A DNA stretch of 64,000 bases from Paenibacillus nuruki (GTDB taxonomy: Bacteria > Bacillota > Bacilli > Paenibacillales > Paenibacillaceae): assembly GCF_001721045.1 (NCBI RefSeq), contig NZ_MDER01000075.1:1-64000 (forward strand). Direction: 5' to 3'. The stretch's first letter is position 1. Each line of letters begins with the position of its first letter. Below are positions 10,599 to 20,399 of the stretch, piece by piece. The notes below the pieces were generated by a model, which did no database searches, was not told where the DNA came from, and was given only the letters and a program-made list of their open reading frames with translations. A program made the position numbers and the translations under genes.

Positions 10599-13004
10599 AT
10601 GATTCATTCACAATATCATTGGAATATTCGTCGTCCTGATCAGACGATTTCACAGTCTCTTGCTAATCAGTTAGGCATATCTTCATTGATGTCTACCCTT
10701 TTGGCGAGTAGAGGCTATACAGAGGAACAACAAGCTCTAGATTTTCTTCATGGAAGTCGGGAAGATATTCATGACCCGTACTTGCTCGCAGGTATGACAG
10801 AAGCTGTAGCACGTATTCGTCAAGCTCTGGATCAACATGAGAAAATATGGATCTATGGAGATTACGATGCAGATGGTGTATCCAGTACAACGTTAATGAT
10901 CTATTTGTTACGTCATTTGAAGGCTGATTTCGATACGTATATTCCTCATCGTTCCAAAGAAGGATACGGGCTACATCAACATGCAATTGATCAAGCTCAT
11001 GCTCAAGGTGTGACATTGATTATTACAGTAGATACGGGTATTAGTGCAGTAGAACAAATAGCACATGCTTCACAATATGGCATAGATGTGATTGTAACCG
11101 ATCATCATGAACCGCCTGCTGTATTGCCACAAGCCTATGCTCTGGTGAATCCCAAGTTACCTTACTGTCCTTATCCGTTCAAAGGGTTAGCAGGAGTTGG
11201 AGTTGCTTTTAAGCTTGCGCATGCGCTAATAGGTTCTATGCCTGAACAATGGTTAGAAATCGTCGCTATCGGTACGGTAGCTGATCTGATGCCACTTGAA
11301 GGCGAGAACCGTATGATGGTACGTGCAGGTGTAGAAAAAATGAAAAACAGTTCTTTTGTCGGCATCAAAGCTTTAATGGATGTAGCAGGGATTGAACATG
11401 AGCAAGTATCGGCTACTCATATCGCTTTTGCCATGGCTCCTCGTATTAATGCGAGTGGACGAATGGAACATGCAATGCGAGCAGTTGAGTTGTTAACAGC
11501 TACAGATACAGAACAAGCAAATTATATTTCTCATGAATTGGATCAATTGAATAAATCTCGTCAGGAGCTAGTCAACACGATTACTCAAGAAGCTCATCTA
11601 ATGGTTGAACAAGGGTATGAAGGACAGACCAAAGCTATTCCAGATGTGATTGTCGTAGCTGGAGAAGGTTGGAATCCGGGTGTAGTCGGTATTGTGGCTT
11701 CTAAATTATTAGATCGTTATTACCGTCCGACTATTGTTCTTGGAATCGATCCCGTCACAGGGATGTGCAAAGGATCTGCTCGTTCTATTGATGGGTATGA
11801 TATTTATCAAGCATTATTGAACTGTTCAGACTTAATGGATCATTTTGGAGGACATCCAGCAGCGGCAGGAATGAGCCTACATCGAGATCAATTGGCTGCT
11901 TTTCGCCAAGCTTTGAATGAGCGAGCAGCAACGATTTTGACTGAAACTGATTTGGTTCCACAAACGCAGGCTGATTGTGAATGTGAATTAAAAGAATTGT
12001 CTTTATCGGCGATTGAGGAATTAGATCAATTGGCTCCCTTTGGAATGTCTAATCCATTACCTCGGATTGTGTTACGTGGAGTTACAGTCATTCAAGCCAA
12101 AACGATCGGTAAAACAGGTACTCATCTTCGCTTGGTAGTCGAGCAAGGAGATACGATGATCGAAGGTGTGGCTTTTGGGAAAGGAGAACTTGCGAGTCTA
12201 CTAAAAGAAGGAGATCATATTGATCTACTTGCCGAAACGAGTATTAATGAATGGCGCGGTAATCGTAAGCCCCAATTGATGGTGCAAGACATTGCTGTTC
12301 CGGGTCTACAGATCTGGGATCGACGGGATTGCCAAGCGATCGATAGCGAATTAACTCAGGTTCGGCAACAATTTGGACGTTATATGGCAACTGAACAAGG
12401 ACAATGGGCGATCTTAAGTGAAGAAGATGAACATTTATCAAAAAGCCAATTGTGTGATGTATCCCTTTGGGGTTATGATAGAAAGGCTGGCATTGTCGCT
12501 AGTAATACTATTTCTATGCAATATGGTGCAGAGGCTGTACGCACATTATGTGTATTGTCTTTACCAGCGCATACAGGGCAGTTGGATATGATTTTTGCCC
12601 AGTTCACTTCTCTTGAAAATATCATTCTTCTCCATGATAAGCGGCAACAGCAGGAACTTCTGCAAATACCTGATCGAGATCAATTTAAATTGATCTATGG
12701 ATGGCTTGTCAAAAGCAATCAGCAATTTGTTCGTGAAGATGAGCTTATTCCTTACCTGAGTCAGAAAACATCCAGTTCGATAAGAATGGTACAGCTTATG
12801 CTGGAAGTATTCGAGGAACTGGAATTTATTATTCGGGAACAAGGGAAGGTTACAGTCAATACTTCTCCTTCCAAACGTCCTCTGGATAGTTCGAAGCGGT
12901 ATCAGGAACTTAGCGAGCTGGCTGAAATGGAATATATGTTATGTGAAAGTGATCTGCCGCAGTTAACATCATGGATGATTTCCCGCATGCAAGGCGCGTC
13001 ATAA
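10599..13004 (+). CDS. recJ: single-stranded-DNA-specific exonuclease RecJ
   Basis: RecJ degrades single-stranded DNA 5' to 3' in recombination and mismatch repair. The DHH phosphoesterase motifs are clear: YGDYDADGVSST near residue 87, VTDHHEP near 167, and the DHHA1 motif GGHPAAAG near 420, followed by an OB-fold segment (about 465-560). The 801-residue length includes a C-terminal extension found in Bacillales RecJ. Start ATG lies 8 bases after AAGGAGG. The recJ-apt-relA-dtd order matches Bacillus, apart from genes inserted between apt and relA. Confidence 0.97.
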   Translation: MIHSQYHWNIRRPDQTISQSLANQLGISSLMSTLLASRGYTEEQQALDFLHGSREDIHDPYLLAGMTEAVARIRQALDQHEKIWIYGDYDADGVSSTTLMIYLLRHLKADFDTYIPHRSKEGYGLHQHAIDQAHAQGVTLIITVDTGISAVEQIAHASQYGIDVIVTDHHEPPAVLPQAYALVNPKLPYCPYPFKGLAGVGVAFKLAHALIGSMPEQWLEIVAIGTVADLMPLEGENRMMVRAGVEKMKNSSFVGIKALMDVAGIEHEQVSATHIAFAMAPRINASGRMEHAMRAVELLTATDTEQANYISHELDQLNKSRQELVNTITQEAHLMVEQGYEGQTKAIPDVIVVAGEGWNPGVVGIVASKLLDRYYRPTIVLGIDPVTGMCKGSARSIDGYDIYQALLNCSDLMDHFGGHPAAAGMSLHRDQLAAFRQALNERAATILTETDLVPQTQADCECELKELSLSAIEELDQLAPFGMSNPLPRIVLRGVTVIQAKTIGKTGTHLRLVVEQGDTMIEGVAFGKGELASLLKEGDHIDLLAETSINEWRGNRKPQLMVQDIAVPGLQIWDRRDCQAIDSELTQVRQQFGRYMATEQGQWAILSEEDEHLSKSQLCDVSLWGYDRKAGIVASNTISMQYGAEAVRTLCVLSLPAHTGQLDMIFAQFTSLENIILLHDKRQQQELLQIPDRDQFKLIYGWLVKSNQQFVREDELIPYLSQKTSSSIRMVQLMLEVFEELEFIIREQGKVTVNTSPSKRPLDSSKRYQELSELAEMEYMLCESDLPQLTSWMISRMQGAS

Positions 13005-13052
13005 AAAGAAGTATAAGGTTGCAGAGGTTTTTATTTTGAGGAGGAGATTTTT

Positions 13053-13571
13053 TTGGATTTTAAAGATTATATTCGTGTGATTCCTGATTTCCCGCAAGAA
13101 GGAATCAGTTTTAAAGATATCACCACTTTGATGCAAAATGGACCTGTTTATCAACAGTCTATCAATGAACTAAAAAAAATGGTAGAGCATTTGCAAATTG
13201 ATGTGATTGCTGGGCCAGAAGCACGTGGTTTTGTTGTAGGTGCTCCACTTGCTTATGCACTAGGTGTTGCTTTTGTACCTATTCGTAAAGCAGGTAAACT
13301 TCCTTACAAAACGATTCAAGCAGATTATGCTCTTGAGTATGGTCAAGATAGCCTAGCTATGCATGCAGATGCAATCACCGAAGGACAAAATGTTCTGATT
13401 GCTGATGATCTGCTAGCAACAGGTGGTACTATTGCTACATCGATCCACTTGATTCGTCAATTGGGCGGTAATGTAGTAGGTACAGCATTTATGATCGAGT
13501 TACAAGACTTGAATGGTCGTGCTAAATTACCGGACGTTGATGTGTTCACATTGACACAATATCCGTTCTAA
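13053..13571 (+). CDS. apt: adenine phosphoribosyltransferase
   Basis: Apt joins adenine to PRPP to give AMP (purine salvage, cytosol). The PRPP-binding loop is VLIADDLLATGGT, and the adenine pocket region GPEARGFVVGAPLAYALGV and RKAGKLP are family-typical. The start is a TTG codon, chosen because a strong TGAGGAGGAGA ribosome site ends six bases upstream and no ATG is nearby. A strong terminator follows, so the gene ends the secF-recJ-apt group. Confidence 0.96.
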   Translation: MDFKDYIRVIPDFPQEGISFKDITTLMQNGPVYQQSINELKKMVEHLQIDVIAGPEARGFVVGAPLAYALGVAFVPIRKAGKLPYKTIQADYALEYGQDSLAMHADAITEGQNVLIADDLLATGGTIATSIHLIRQLGGNVVGTAFMIELQDLNGRAKLPDVDVFTLTQYPF

Positions 13572-13626
13572 AACGGAGCATTTCCCGGGAAATAAAAAGT
13601 TGCATATATAAAAAGTGTTGTAATAA

Positions 13627-13668
13627 CGCCCGATTGCCAATAACTATTATTGGTAAATCGGGTTTTTT
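13627..13668 (+). terminator. terminator after apt
   Basis: CCCGATT..CCAATA (13629-13642) pairs with TATTGG..AATCGGG (13648-13662), followed by six T. The stem is long and the loop short. Confidence 0.9.
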
Positions 13669-13816
13669 GGCGTTTTTTGAGCTAAATTGGACTAAAATGA
13701 GATTTTTATGAAACCTAAGGGATAGAAGCACGTATAACATTGTAGAAGCATACGGTATGTACAGTTATTTCTGTATAGATTAGTCATGCTATTTTACAGA
13801 TAAAGGAGGGGGAAGT

Positions 13817-14314
13817 ATGGCTAACATTCGTGAGACGGACTTACCCGGTATTGGCAGGAAATTTTCAGTAGAAACTGATGAGAGTGAGAAAATATCGATC
13901 ATTGTGCATGAAGATGGGAAGCGCGAGATTTTTCACAATCCACCGGACAGCCCGGAAGACTATGAGTTGGTGGTTACACTTGGAGATGTAGAAGCTCGCC
14001 AGATTGCAAGCATTATTGGTGGGATGAGCTATCGACCTAGTGGACTAGAACAAGCAGAATTATCATTGTCTCAATTAAGTATCGAATGGTACAAATTGAA
14101 AAGAAATATGGATTGCTTGGGTAAAACGATAGGCGATCTGGCTGTTCGTGAAAGTACAGGTACTGTGATCATAGCGAGTATCGAATCAAGTCGTAAGCAG
14201 AAGATTAGTCCAGGACCCGAATATGTACTACAAGAAGGATATACTCTTGTTGTTGCTGGTGAGCGTAGCGGTATTCAGATTCTTAAGCAATTGCTTGAGA
14301 GGGGGTCTGGATAA
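13817..14314 (+). CDS. khtT: KhtT-like regulatory subunit of a K+/H+ antiporter
   Basis: A soluble 165-residue protein whose C-terminal half is a TrkA_C (RCK_C) domain (IGDLAVRESTGTVIIAS ... GPEYVLQEGYTLVVAGER). The N-terminal half starts MANIRETDLPGIGRKF, as in B. subtilis KhtT (YhaT), which gates the antiporter KhtU and binds c-di-AMP. It is followed within two bases by the khtU homologue, so the pair is co-translated. An AAAGGAGGGGG ribosome site precedes it. Ligand binding is inferred from the family. Confidence 0.85.
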   Translation: MANIRETDLPGIGRKFSVETDESEKISIIVHEDGKREIFHNPPDSPEDYELVVTLGDVEARQIASIIGGMSYRPSGLEQAELSLSQLSIEWYKLKRNMDCLGKTIGDLAVRESTGTVIIASIESSRKQKISPGPEYVLQEGYTLVVAGERSGIQILKQLLERGSG

Positions 14315-14315
14315 T

Positions 14316-15509
14316 ATGGACTATATTGTTTTTGAGATTGGGATTGCTGTTCTGTTAGTCGCTCTAGCAGGATTACTAGCATCCAAACTGAAGTTCTCGG
14401 TAGTTCCGTTTTATATTTTAGCGGGAATGGCTGTAGGACCTCATGCACCAGTATTCGGCATTTTGGATTTTCGATTTATTCAAAGTGCTGAATTGATTGA
14501 ATTTATGGGAAAGATCGGCGTCATTTTCTTACTGTTCTATCTGGGACTCGAATTCTCGGTAGGTCGGTTGGTCAAAGCCGGTAAATCGATAGCGATTGGC
14601 GGAACGATCTATATTGGAATTAATTTTACACTGGGATTGCTGTTCGGTTTTGCTACCGGATTTGGCATCAAAGAAACATTGGTGATTGCAGGGATTACAA
14701 CAATCTCTTCCAGCGCCATTGTAGCTAAAGTGTTAGTTGATCTGAAGCGTACTGCTAATCCAGAAACAGAAATGATCCTCGGGATTATTATGTTTGAAGA
14801 TGTATTTTTAGCTGTATATCTGTCGGTGCTCTCCGGTCTATTGTTAAGTGGAGCAACTTCAATTGGTGGTATTCTCCTTTCTGCTGCTCTGGCACTTGGA
14901 TATATGTTATTGATCCTGGTTGTTGGACGAAAAGCTGTACCGCTATTAAATAAAGTACTCAATATTCCTTCGAATGAAATTTTTATGTGTACTGTATTTG
15001 CTGCTTTATTTTTAATTGCTGGATTTTCCGAAACGATTCATGTCGCAGAAGCAATCGGCGCTTTATTAGTAGGTCTTGTTCTTGCTGAAACTTCGCATAT
15101 GCATCGGATCGAAAAAATTATTTTACCTTTCCGCGATTTCTTTGGCGCACTGTTCTTCTTTAGCTTTGGACTGACGATTGATCCATTGTCCTTAGGTGGA
15201 AATGCAGTATGGTTGGCGATAGGTGCTGTGATCTTGACGATGATTGGTAACTACTCAGCAGGGATGTTAGCAGGAAAAACGGCTAATTTATCACCTAAAT
15301 CTTCATCAAATGTAGGACTAACGATTATGTCACGTGGTGAGTTTTCAATTATTGTAGCCAATCTAGGCGCAGCAGGTGGACTTGCTGCTATCTTACAACC
15401 TTTTGCTGCTATCTATGTTTTGATCTTGGCGATTTTAGGCCCATTGATGACGAAAGAATCGAAATGGATTCATAACGGAATCGCACGTATTTTCAGACTC
15501 AAAAAATAA
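14316..15509 (+). CDS. khtU: KhtU-like K+/H+ antiporter, CPA2 family
   Basis: A 397-residue membrane protein of about 12 spans, typical of monovalent cation:proton antiporter-2 members: LASKLKFSVVPFYILAGMAVGP at the start, VIFLLFYLGLEFSVGRL in span 4, and FFSFGLTIDP late. The ATG at 14316 sits one base after the khtT stop and 10 bases after GAGGGGG. An upstream in-frame start at 14223 would lie inside khtT and is unlikely. With KhtT it should export K+ at high pH or high K+. There is no fused TrkA-N domain; regulation would come from KhtT. Confidence 0.88.
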   Translation: MDYIVFEIGIAVLLVALAGLLASKLKFSVVPFYILAGMAVGPHAPVFGILDFRFIQSAELIEFMGKIGVIFLLFYLGLEFSVGRLVKAGKSIAIGGTIYIGINFTLGLLFGFATGFGIKETLVIAGITTISSSAIVAKVLVDLKRTANPETEMILGIIMFEDVFLAVYLSVLSGLLLSGATSIGGILLSAALALGYMLLILVVGRKAVPLLNKVLNIPSNEIFMCTVFAALFLIAGFSETIHVAEAIGALLVGLVLAETSHMHRIEKIILPFRDFFGALFFFSFGLTIDPLSLGGNAVWLAIGAVILTMIGNYSAGMLAGKTANLSPKSSSNVGLTIMSRGEFSIIVANLGAAGGLAAILQPFAAIYVLILAILGPLMTKESKWIHNGIARIFRLKK

Positions 15510-15562
15510 GCAAATTATTTTCCTATAACACGTCGAGCGAACAGATGTGAGCGTTACTCAGA

Positions 15563-15583
15563 TACCATATATTCAGTATGGTA
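15563..15583. other. 7-bp perfect hairpin after khtU
   Basis: TACCATA and TATGGTA flank a 7-base loop. There is no T-run, so it is not a normal terminator. Role unknown; it may only protect a 3' end. Confidence 0.4.
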
Positions 15584-15691
15584 AATGACTCGTATTATAA
15601 GAAAATGACTTGCTTGGGATGGTCATAACGACCGTATATCTCGAACAGAAAATACAAAGTAGGCTGTATCTACAAAGAAAAAAGTAATACT

Positions 15692-15756
15692 ATTCAATAA
15701 AAAAGACTATCCTTGTACAAGTATTCTGTACGTTAAAGGTAGTCTTTTTATTGAAT
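15692..15756. terminator. bidirectional terminator between khtU and uraA
   Basis: A long imperfect stem: ATTCAAT..AGACTATCCTT (15692-15714) against AAAGG.AGTCT..ATTGAAT (15735-15756), with T-runs in both directions. It serves the convergent khtU and uraA genes. Confidence 0.85.
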
Positions 15757-15784
15757 ATAAATTAATGAAGATGAGATCAATAGA

Positions 15785-17113
15785 TCAATCTGGATTTTTG
15801 GCAGGCATAGATGGATCATCTTTATCGTTGGATAATCCTGTCACATGTAGTATACGGAAAAATAGACTGAGTAGAATACCGACAATCGTCGCAAGAGCCA
15901 TCCCTTTTAACTCCACAGAACCGAATTTTAAAGTCGCTCCGCTTAAACCTGTGATCAGTACCATTGTGGTAAGTAGCATATTCTGTGCTTTAGAGTAATC
16001 GACTTTTTGTTCGACCAGAATCCGCAGACCTGACGCGGCAATCACTCCGAATAAAAGAAGGGATACACCGCCCATAACAGGTTGAGGAATCGCAGAGATC
16101 GCTCCTGTAAATGTACCTGAGAACGAGAGGACGATCGCAAATAAAGCAGCTCCTGCAATCACATAGATAGAATACACTTTCGTTAATGCCATAACACCGA
16201 TATTTTCACCGTATGTTGTATTCGGTGTGGAACCGACAAAGCCAGACAATATCGTTGAAATACCGTTTCCTAATAGAGAGCGATGAAGCCCAGGATCTTT
16301 GGATAAGTTTTTGCCTACAATATTACTTGTTACAAGCAAGTGACCTACGTGTTCAACAATAACGACCAAAGCGACAGGAATAATCGTCAAAATGACAGAC
16401 CAGTTAAAAGAAGGCGTAACGACCTGTGGCAGTTGAATAAAGCTTGCTTCCTGAATTTTGGTTGTATCGACTAGACCCATTGGAAAAGCAAGTCCATAGC
16501 CGACTGCAATACCAATCAGAATATGTATGATTTTGGGGAATCCACGAAAAGTCACAGCACCGAGTAGCGTGACGCCAAGCGTGATTAACGATAGCGTAAT
16601 GACTTTCATATCAGGAGCCCATGTACTTGCATCTGCACCTGAAGGAGCGATAAATCCAGCCATCTGTGCAGCGACAGGAATCAGTTCAAGTCCGATCAGA
16701 GCGACAATAGCACCCATCGCTGCTGGAGGGAAGACGATATCTAACCAACCTGTACCTGCATATTTTACAATAAGAGCCACAAGAGCGAAGATAACACCTG
16801 TTACAATAAAAGCACCTAACGCAAGTGAGTAACCATTCTCATCAAAACCGTATTTGGTTAATACAAGCGTTACCGGTGCGATAAATGCAAAGCTAGAACC
16901 AAGGTACGCAGGAATTTTGCCCCGACAAATCCAGATATAAAGCAGGGTACCTATACCATTCATCAATAAAATCATACCTGGATCGACATGGAACAGATTA
17001 GGAACAAGTACTGTACTTCCGAACATAGCAAAAAGATGCTGTAAGCTTAACAGCAATCCTTGAAATAAAGGAAGTTTCTCATTCACTTGAATTTCACGCT
17101 GCACGTTATTCAC
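15785..17113 (-). CDS. uraA: uracil:cation symporter, NCS2 family
   Basis: A 442-residue permease with about 14 hydrophobic spans of the nucleobase:cation symporter-2 family. NTTYGENIGVMALTKVYS in the second half and LPLFQGLLLSLQHLFAMFGSTVLVP at the start are typical of uracil permeases (UraA/PyrP) rather than xanthine or purine types. It imports uracil driven by protons. It is the only minus-strand gene in the first 29 kb and sits between khtTU and relA, where Bacillus has nothing. No PyrR site or purine riboswitch was recognised upstream. Confidence 0.88.
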   Translation of the reverse strand: MNNVQREIQVNEKLPLFQGLLLSLQHLFAMFGSTVLVPNLFHVDPGMILLMNGIGTLLYIWICRGKIPAYLGSSFAFIAPVTLVLTKYGFDENGYSLALGAFIVTGVIFALVALIVKYAGTGWLDIVFPPAAMGAIVALIGLELIPVAAQMAGFIAPSGADASTWAPDMKVITLSLITLGVTLLGAVTFRGFPKIIHILIGIAVGYGLAFPMGLVDTTKIQEASFIQLPQVVTPSFNWSVILTIIPVALVVIVEHVGHLLVTSNIVGKNLSKDPGLHRSLLGNGISTILSGFVGSTPNTTYGENIGVMALTKVYSIYVIAGAALFAIVLSFSGTFTGAISAIPQPVMGGVSLLLFGVIAASGLRILVEQKVDYSKAQNMLLTTMVLITGLSGATLKFGSVELKGMALATIVGILLSLFFRILHVTGLSNDKDDPSMPAKNPD

Positions 17114-17479
17114 TCCTTCTGATCAAATAGTATTCTCTACATTAACAACAATTGTCTTCTGCAACGATCAAACGCATATCTTTAATAGCTTAATGAGTTT
17201 GCATGTTTTTTTCAATAACGTTTTTCAGAAAAGCATGATAATCTTCATAAACCATTCATCCAGAATGGTTGACGCGGATACGTGCAAGAGGCATAATTAT
17301 AGGAAATCCCCTTTTCGGAACCTGATGCCACACAGATATGGGCAGGTTCCATTTTGATATGTATTTTTGGTAAATACTGAAAACTTAAAAAAAGATGTGA
17401 AAACAGGTGATATTCTTTCGTTTCTCAAAAAGGATTCACAATGTTTATTTATAAATAGAAAGGATACGACAACGATTCT
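17114..17479. other. divergent intergenic region uraA/relA
   Basis: A 366-base gap between the divergent uraA and relA genes that must hold both promoters. The one structure seen is an inverted repeat at 17317-17350. No ORF is convincing. Confidence 0.5.
17317..17350. promoter_or_regulatory. 8-bp inverted repeat upstream of relA
   Basis: GGAACCTG (17317-17324) and CAGGTTCC (17343-17350) form a perfect GC-containing stem with an 18-base loop, 130 bases before relA. On the plus strand it is followed by a weak T-rich tail. It could be a leader hairpin or a protein site. Confidence 0.45.
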
Positions 17480-19654
17480 ATGGGCATAGAGCGATTACTT
17501 GAAAAGGCGTCCGCCTACATTAAAGAAAAGGATCTTCACCGCATACGGGAAGCCTATGAGTTTGCTGATCAAGCCCATCACGGCCAGGTGCGGAAGTCAG
17601 GAGAACCTTATATTTTGCATCCTTTGGCGGTTGCAGATATTGTTGTTGGTATGGAAATGGATACCATTTCCATTATTGCTGCACTTCTGCATGATGTTGT
17701 TGAAGATACCACCGTATCCCTTGATGAAATTCGCACCCGGTTTGGCGATAATTGTGCCATGCTGGTTGATGGTCTAACCAAGTTAGAACGAATTAAATTC
17801 CGTTCCAAAGAAGAACAACAAAATGAGAATTATCGCAAAATGTTTATTGCGATGGCGCAAGATATTCGCGTCATTGTGATCAAGCTAGCTGACCGTCTGC
17901 ATAATATGCGGACACTGAAATACCAGTCTGAAGAAAGTCAGCGCCGGATTGCTTATGAAACACTTGAAATTTTCTGTCCTGTAGCTCATCGTCTCGGTAT
18001 ATCGGCGATTAAATGGGAAATGGAAGATATTGCTCTTCGTTATTTGAATCCGCAACAATATTATCGTATTGCGAATTTGATGCACAAAAAGCGTGCAGAA
18101 CGTGAACAATATATTGATAATGTGATTGGACGTATCAATGAAAAGCTATCTGAAATGGGCGTAGAAGCTGATCTTTCAGGTAGACCTAAGCATATCTATA
18201 GTGTGTATCAAAAAATGACGATGAAAAACAAGCAATTTAATGAAATTTACGATCTATTGGCGATCCGTATTATTGTAGATAATATCAAAGATTGTTATGC
18301 CACTTTGGGTATTATTCATACGTTATGGAAACCGATGCCAGGTCGATTCAAAGATTATATTGCAATGCCTAAAACGAATATGTATCAGTCTTTGCATACG
18401 ACAGTAGTAGGCCCAAATGGCGAACCGACAGAAGTACAGATTCGTACATGGGATATGCACCGCACTGCTGAATTTGGTATCGCGGCTCACTGGGCATATA
18501 AAGAAGGTACAACCGGAACGATCGAAAATAAAGTTCCTTTTTTCAAAGAGATTCTGGAATTACAGCATGAAGCTAAAGATGCTTCTGAATTTGTAGAATC
18601 ACTCAAAATGGACTTTTTCTCTGATTTGGTATTTGTTTTCACACCAAAAGGAGAAGTTATTGAATTACCTATCGGATCTGTACCGCTTGATTTTGCTTAT
18701 CGTATTCATACAGAAGTGGGTAACCGGACGATTGGTGCTAAAGTAAATGGTCGTATTGTACCACTGGATCATCGTTTGAAAACAGGCGATATTATTGAGA
18801 TTTTGACTTCTAAACATTCCTACGGTCCAAGTCAAGATTGGCTCAAAATTGCTCAATCTTCGCATGCACGTAGTAAAATTAAGCAGTGGTTCAAAAAAGA
18901 AAAACGTGAAGAGAATGTAGAAAAAGGTCGTGAAGCTTTAGAACGTGAAATCAAACGTCTAAATCTGGAACCTTCAGTCTGGTTAACAGATGATAAATTA
19001 GTCGAAGTCGGTAAAAAGTTTGCTTTTCATGACAGCGAAGATATGTTATCTGCTATTGGATTTGGAGGCATTACAGCGGCTCAAGTCTGTACACGTTTAA
19101 CCGAGAAATTGCGTAAAGAACAAGAAGAATCGGCGATTATTGAACTGAGTGAACAGGTAAAAGAAGTCAAAACAGCACCAGAAGAAAAACGTCCACGTCC
19201 AACTAATGGCGTAAGCGTCAAAGGAATCGATAATCTATTAGTACGGTTTGCTCGTTGTTGTAATCCTGTGCCGGGTGATGATATTGTGGGTTATGTGACA
19301 CGCGGACGCGGTGTATCGATTCACCGTAGCGATTGTACCAATGTGCCTGATGTGAGTGACAACAGTGAAGCCGCTCGTATTATTGAAGTGGGCTGGGAAA
19401 ATGCTGTTGAATCTAACTATAGTGTGGATATTGAGATTACAGGACATGATCGTCGTGGACTGCTCAATGAAGTATTGCAGACTGTCGCAGAAAGCAAAAC
19501 GAATATTTCAGCGGTATCTGGACGTTCCGATAAAAACAAAATGGCTATGATTCATATGACAATTTTGATTCGGAATACAGATCATTTGCAATCGGTAGTC
19601 GATAAGATCAAACGTATTCAAGATGTATATACCGTTCATCGGATTATGCAATAA
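17480..19654 (+). CDS. relA: bifunctional (p)ppGpp synthetase/hydrolase RelA (Rel)
   Basis: The long RSH enzyme that makes and degrades (p)ppGpp in the stringent response. Domains in order: HD hydrolase with LLHDVVEDT (about 72-82), synthetase with RFKDYIAMPKTNMYQSLHT (about 290-310; the R-x-K-D type found in bifunctional enzymes), TGS (about 395-455), a Cys-rich zinc-finger-like segment RFARCCNPVPGDDIVGYVTRG (about 585-605), and ACT/RRM at the C-terminus (about 650-724). The 724-residue length is normal. The ribosome site AAAGGA is 15 bases from the ATG, somewhat far. Confidence 0.97.
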   Translation: MGIERLLEKASAYIKEKDLHRIREAYEFADQAHHGQVRKSGEPYILHPLAVADIVVGMEMDTISIIAALLHDVVEDTTVSLDEIRTRFGDNCAMLVDGLTKLERIKFRSKEEQQNENYRKMFIAMAQDIRVIVIKLADRLHNMRTLKYQSEESQRRIAYETLEIFCPVAHRLGISAIKWEMEDIALRYLNPQQYYRIANLMHKKRAEREQYIDNVIGRINEKLSEMGVEADLSGRPKHIYSVYQKMTMKNKQFNEIYDLLAIRIIVDNIKDCYATLGIIHTLWKPMPGRFKDYIAMPKTNMYQSLHTTVVGPNGEPTEVQIRTWDMHRTAEFGIAAHWAYKEGTTGTIENKVPFFKEILELQHEAKDASEFVESLKMDFFSDLVFVFTPKGEVIELPIGSVPLDFAYRIHTEVGNRTIGAKVNGRIVPLDHRLKTGDIIEILTSKHSYGPSQDWLKIAQSSHARSKIKQWFKKEKREENVEKGREALEREIKRLNLEPSVWLTDDKLVEVGKKFAFHDSEDMLSAIGFGGITAAQVCTRLTEKLRKEQEESAIIELSEQVKEVKTAPEEKRPRPTNGVSVKGIDNLLVRFARCCNPVPGDDIVGYVTRGRGVSIHRSDCTNVPDVSDNSEAARIIEVGWENAVESNYSVDIEITGHDRRGLLNEVLQTVAESKTNISAVSGRSDKNKMAMIHMTILIRNTDHLQSVVDKIKRIQDVYTVHRIMQ

Positions 19655-19678
19655 TATAAATTAATCGTAATACCAATT

Positions 19679-19727
19679 GAAAAGAAGCTAATCTCCTTCA
19701 CCGGAATCGTTAGCTTCTTTTCTTTAT
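19679..19727 (+). terminator. terminator between relA and dtd
   Basis: AAAGAAGCTAA (19681-19691) pairs perfectly with TTAGCTTCTTT (19710-19720), with a T-rich tail. It separates relA from dtd although the two are only 94 bases apart. Confidence 0.85.
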
Positions 19728-19748
19728 AGAAAGGCAGGATTTAGACTT

Positions 19749-20201
19749 ATGAGAGTAGTTGTTCAGCGTTGTAAACAAGCTTCAGTTACCGTAAATGAAG
19801 AAATTGTCGGGCAAATTGGCAAAGGATTAATGGTATTAGTGGGAGTTACTCATCAGGATACGGTTGAAGATGCCAAGTATCTTGCAGGTAAAGTAGCAGG
19901 AATTCGTATTTTCGAAGATGAGAATGGAAAGATGAATCTAGGTTTACAGGAGATCGGTGGTCAGGTACTGTCAGTATCACAGTTTACCTTGTATGGAGAT
20001 TGTCGCAAAGGTAAGCGTCCGGGATTCAGTGATGCTGCTCGTCCTGAAGTGGCTACACCTGTATATGAAGCATTTAATAATGCTTTGCGGGAGTTAGGGC
20101 TTGTGGTTGAAACAGGAATCTTCGGCGCAGATATGGATGTGTCTCTGACGAACTGGGGACCTGTCACACTGATTATTGATAGCCCCACTAAAAACAATTA
20201 A
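19749..20201 (+). CDS. dtd: D-aminoacyl-tRNA deacylase
   Basis: Dtd hydrolyses D-amino acids (and glycine) mischarged on tRNA, a proofreading step in the cytosol. The active-site motif [17 protein letters not shown] and the cross-subunit Gly-cisPro motif near [10 protein letters not shown] are visible. At 150 residues it is the normal size. Dtd following relA is the standard order in Bacillales. The start ATG follows an AAAGGCAGG ribosome site. Confidence 0.96.
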   Translation: MRVVVQRCKQASVTVNEEIVGQIGKGLMVLVGVTHQDTVEDAKYLAGKVAGIRIFEDENGKMNLGLQEIGGQVLSVSQFTLYGDCRKGKRPGFSDAARPEVATPVYEAFNNALRELGLVVETGIFGADMDVSLTNWGPVTLIIDSPTKNN

Positions 20202-20230
20202 TGGATACACAAACCGTATAGGTGATGAAT

Positions 20231-20270
20231 AAAAGGGCATTCTTTTGTAAAGAAGAATGCTCTTTTTGTT
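20231..20270 (+). terminator. terminator after dtd
   Basis: AAGGGCATTCTT and AAGAATGCTCTT (20231-20263) form a 12-bp stem with a short loop and T-run. Confidence 0.85.
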
Positions 20271-20300
20271 ATTTATTTATCAATTAGATGATGGATTGTG

Positions 20301-20325
20301 GTAGAAGAGTAAAAGAAAAGGGTAA
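20301..20325 (+). promoter_or_regulatory. possible SigB-type promoter
   Basis: GTAGAA (20301-20306), a 13-base spacer, and GGGTAA (20320-20325) partly match the SigB pattern GTTTAA/GGGTAT, 75 bases before the PfpI-family gene. The -35 match is weak (4 of 6). Confidence 0.3.
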
Positions 20326-20399
20326 TAAGAAAGCGAGAACAATTACAGTATTCTACTGTATAGACAACTAGATAGCATCACGAAAGGAGAACTATTCCC

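Noticed and set aside
13572-13816. c-di-AMP riboswitch upstream of khtT
   Set aside because: The interval has only the apt terminator and AT-rich sequence; the ydaO aptamer pattern is absent.
17114-17480. Purine riboswitch upstream of the uracil permease
   Set aside because: The conserved core of that aptamer was not found on the minus strand.
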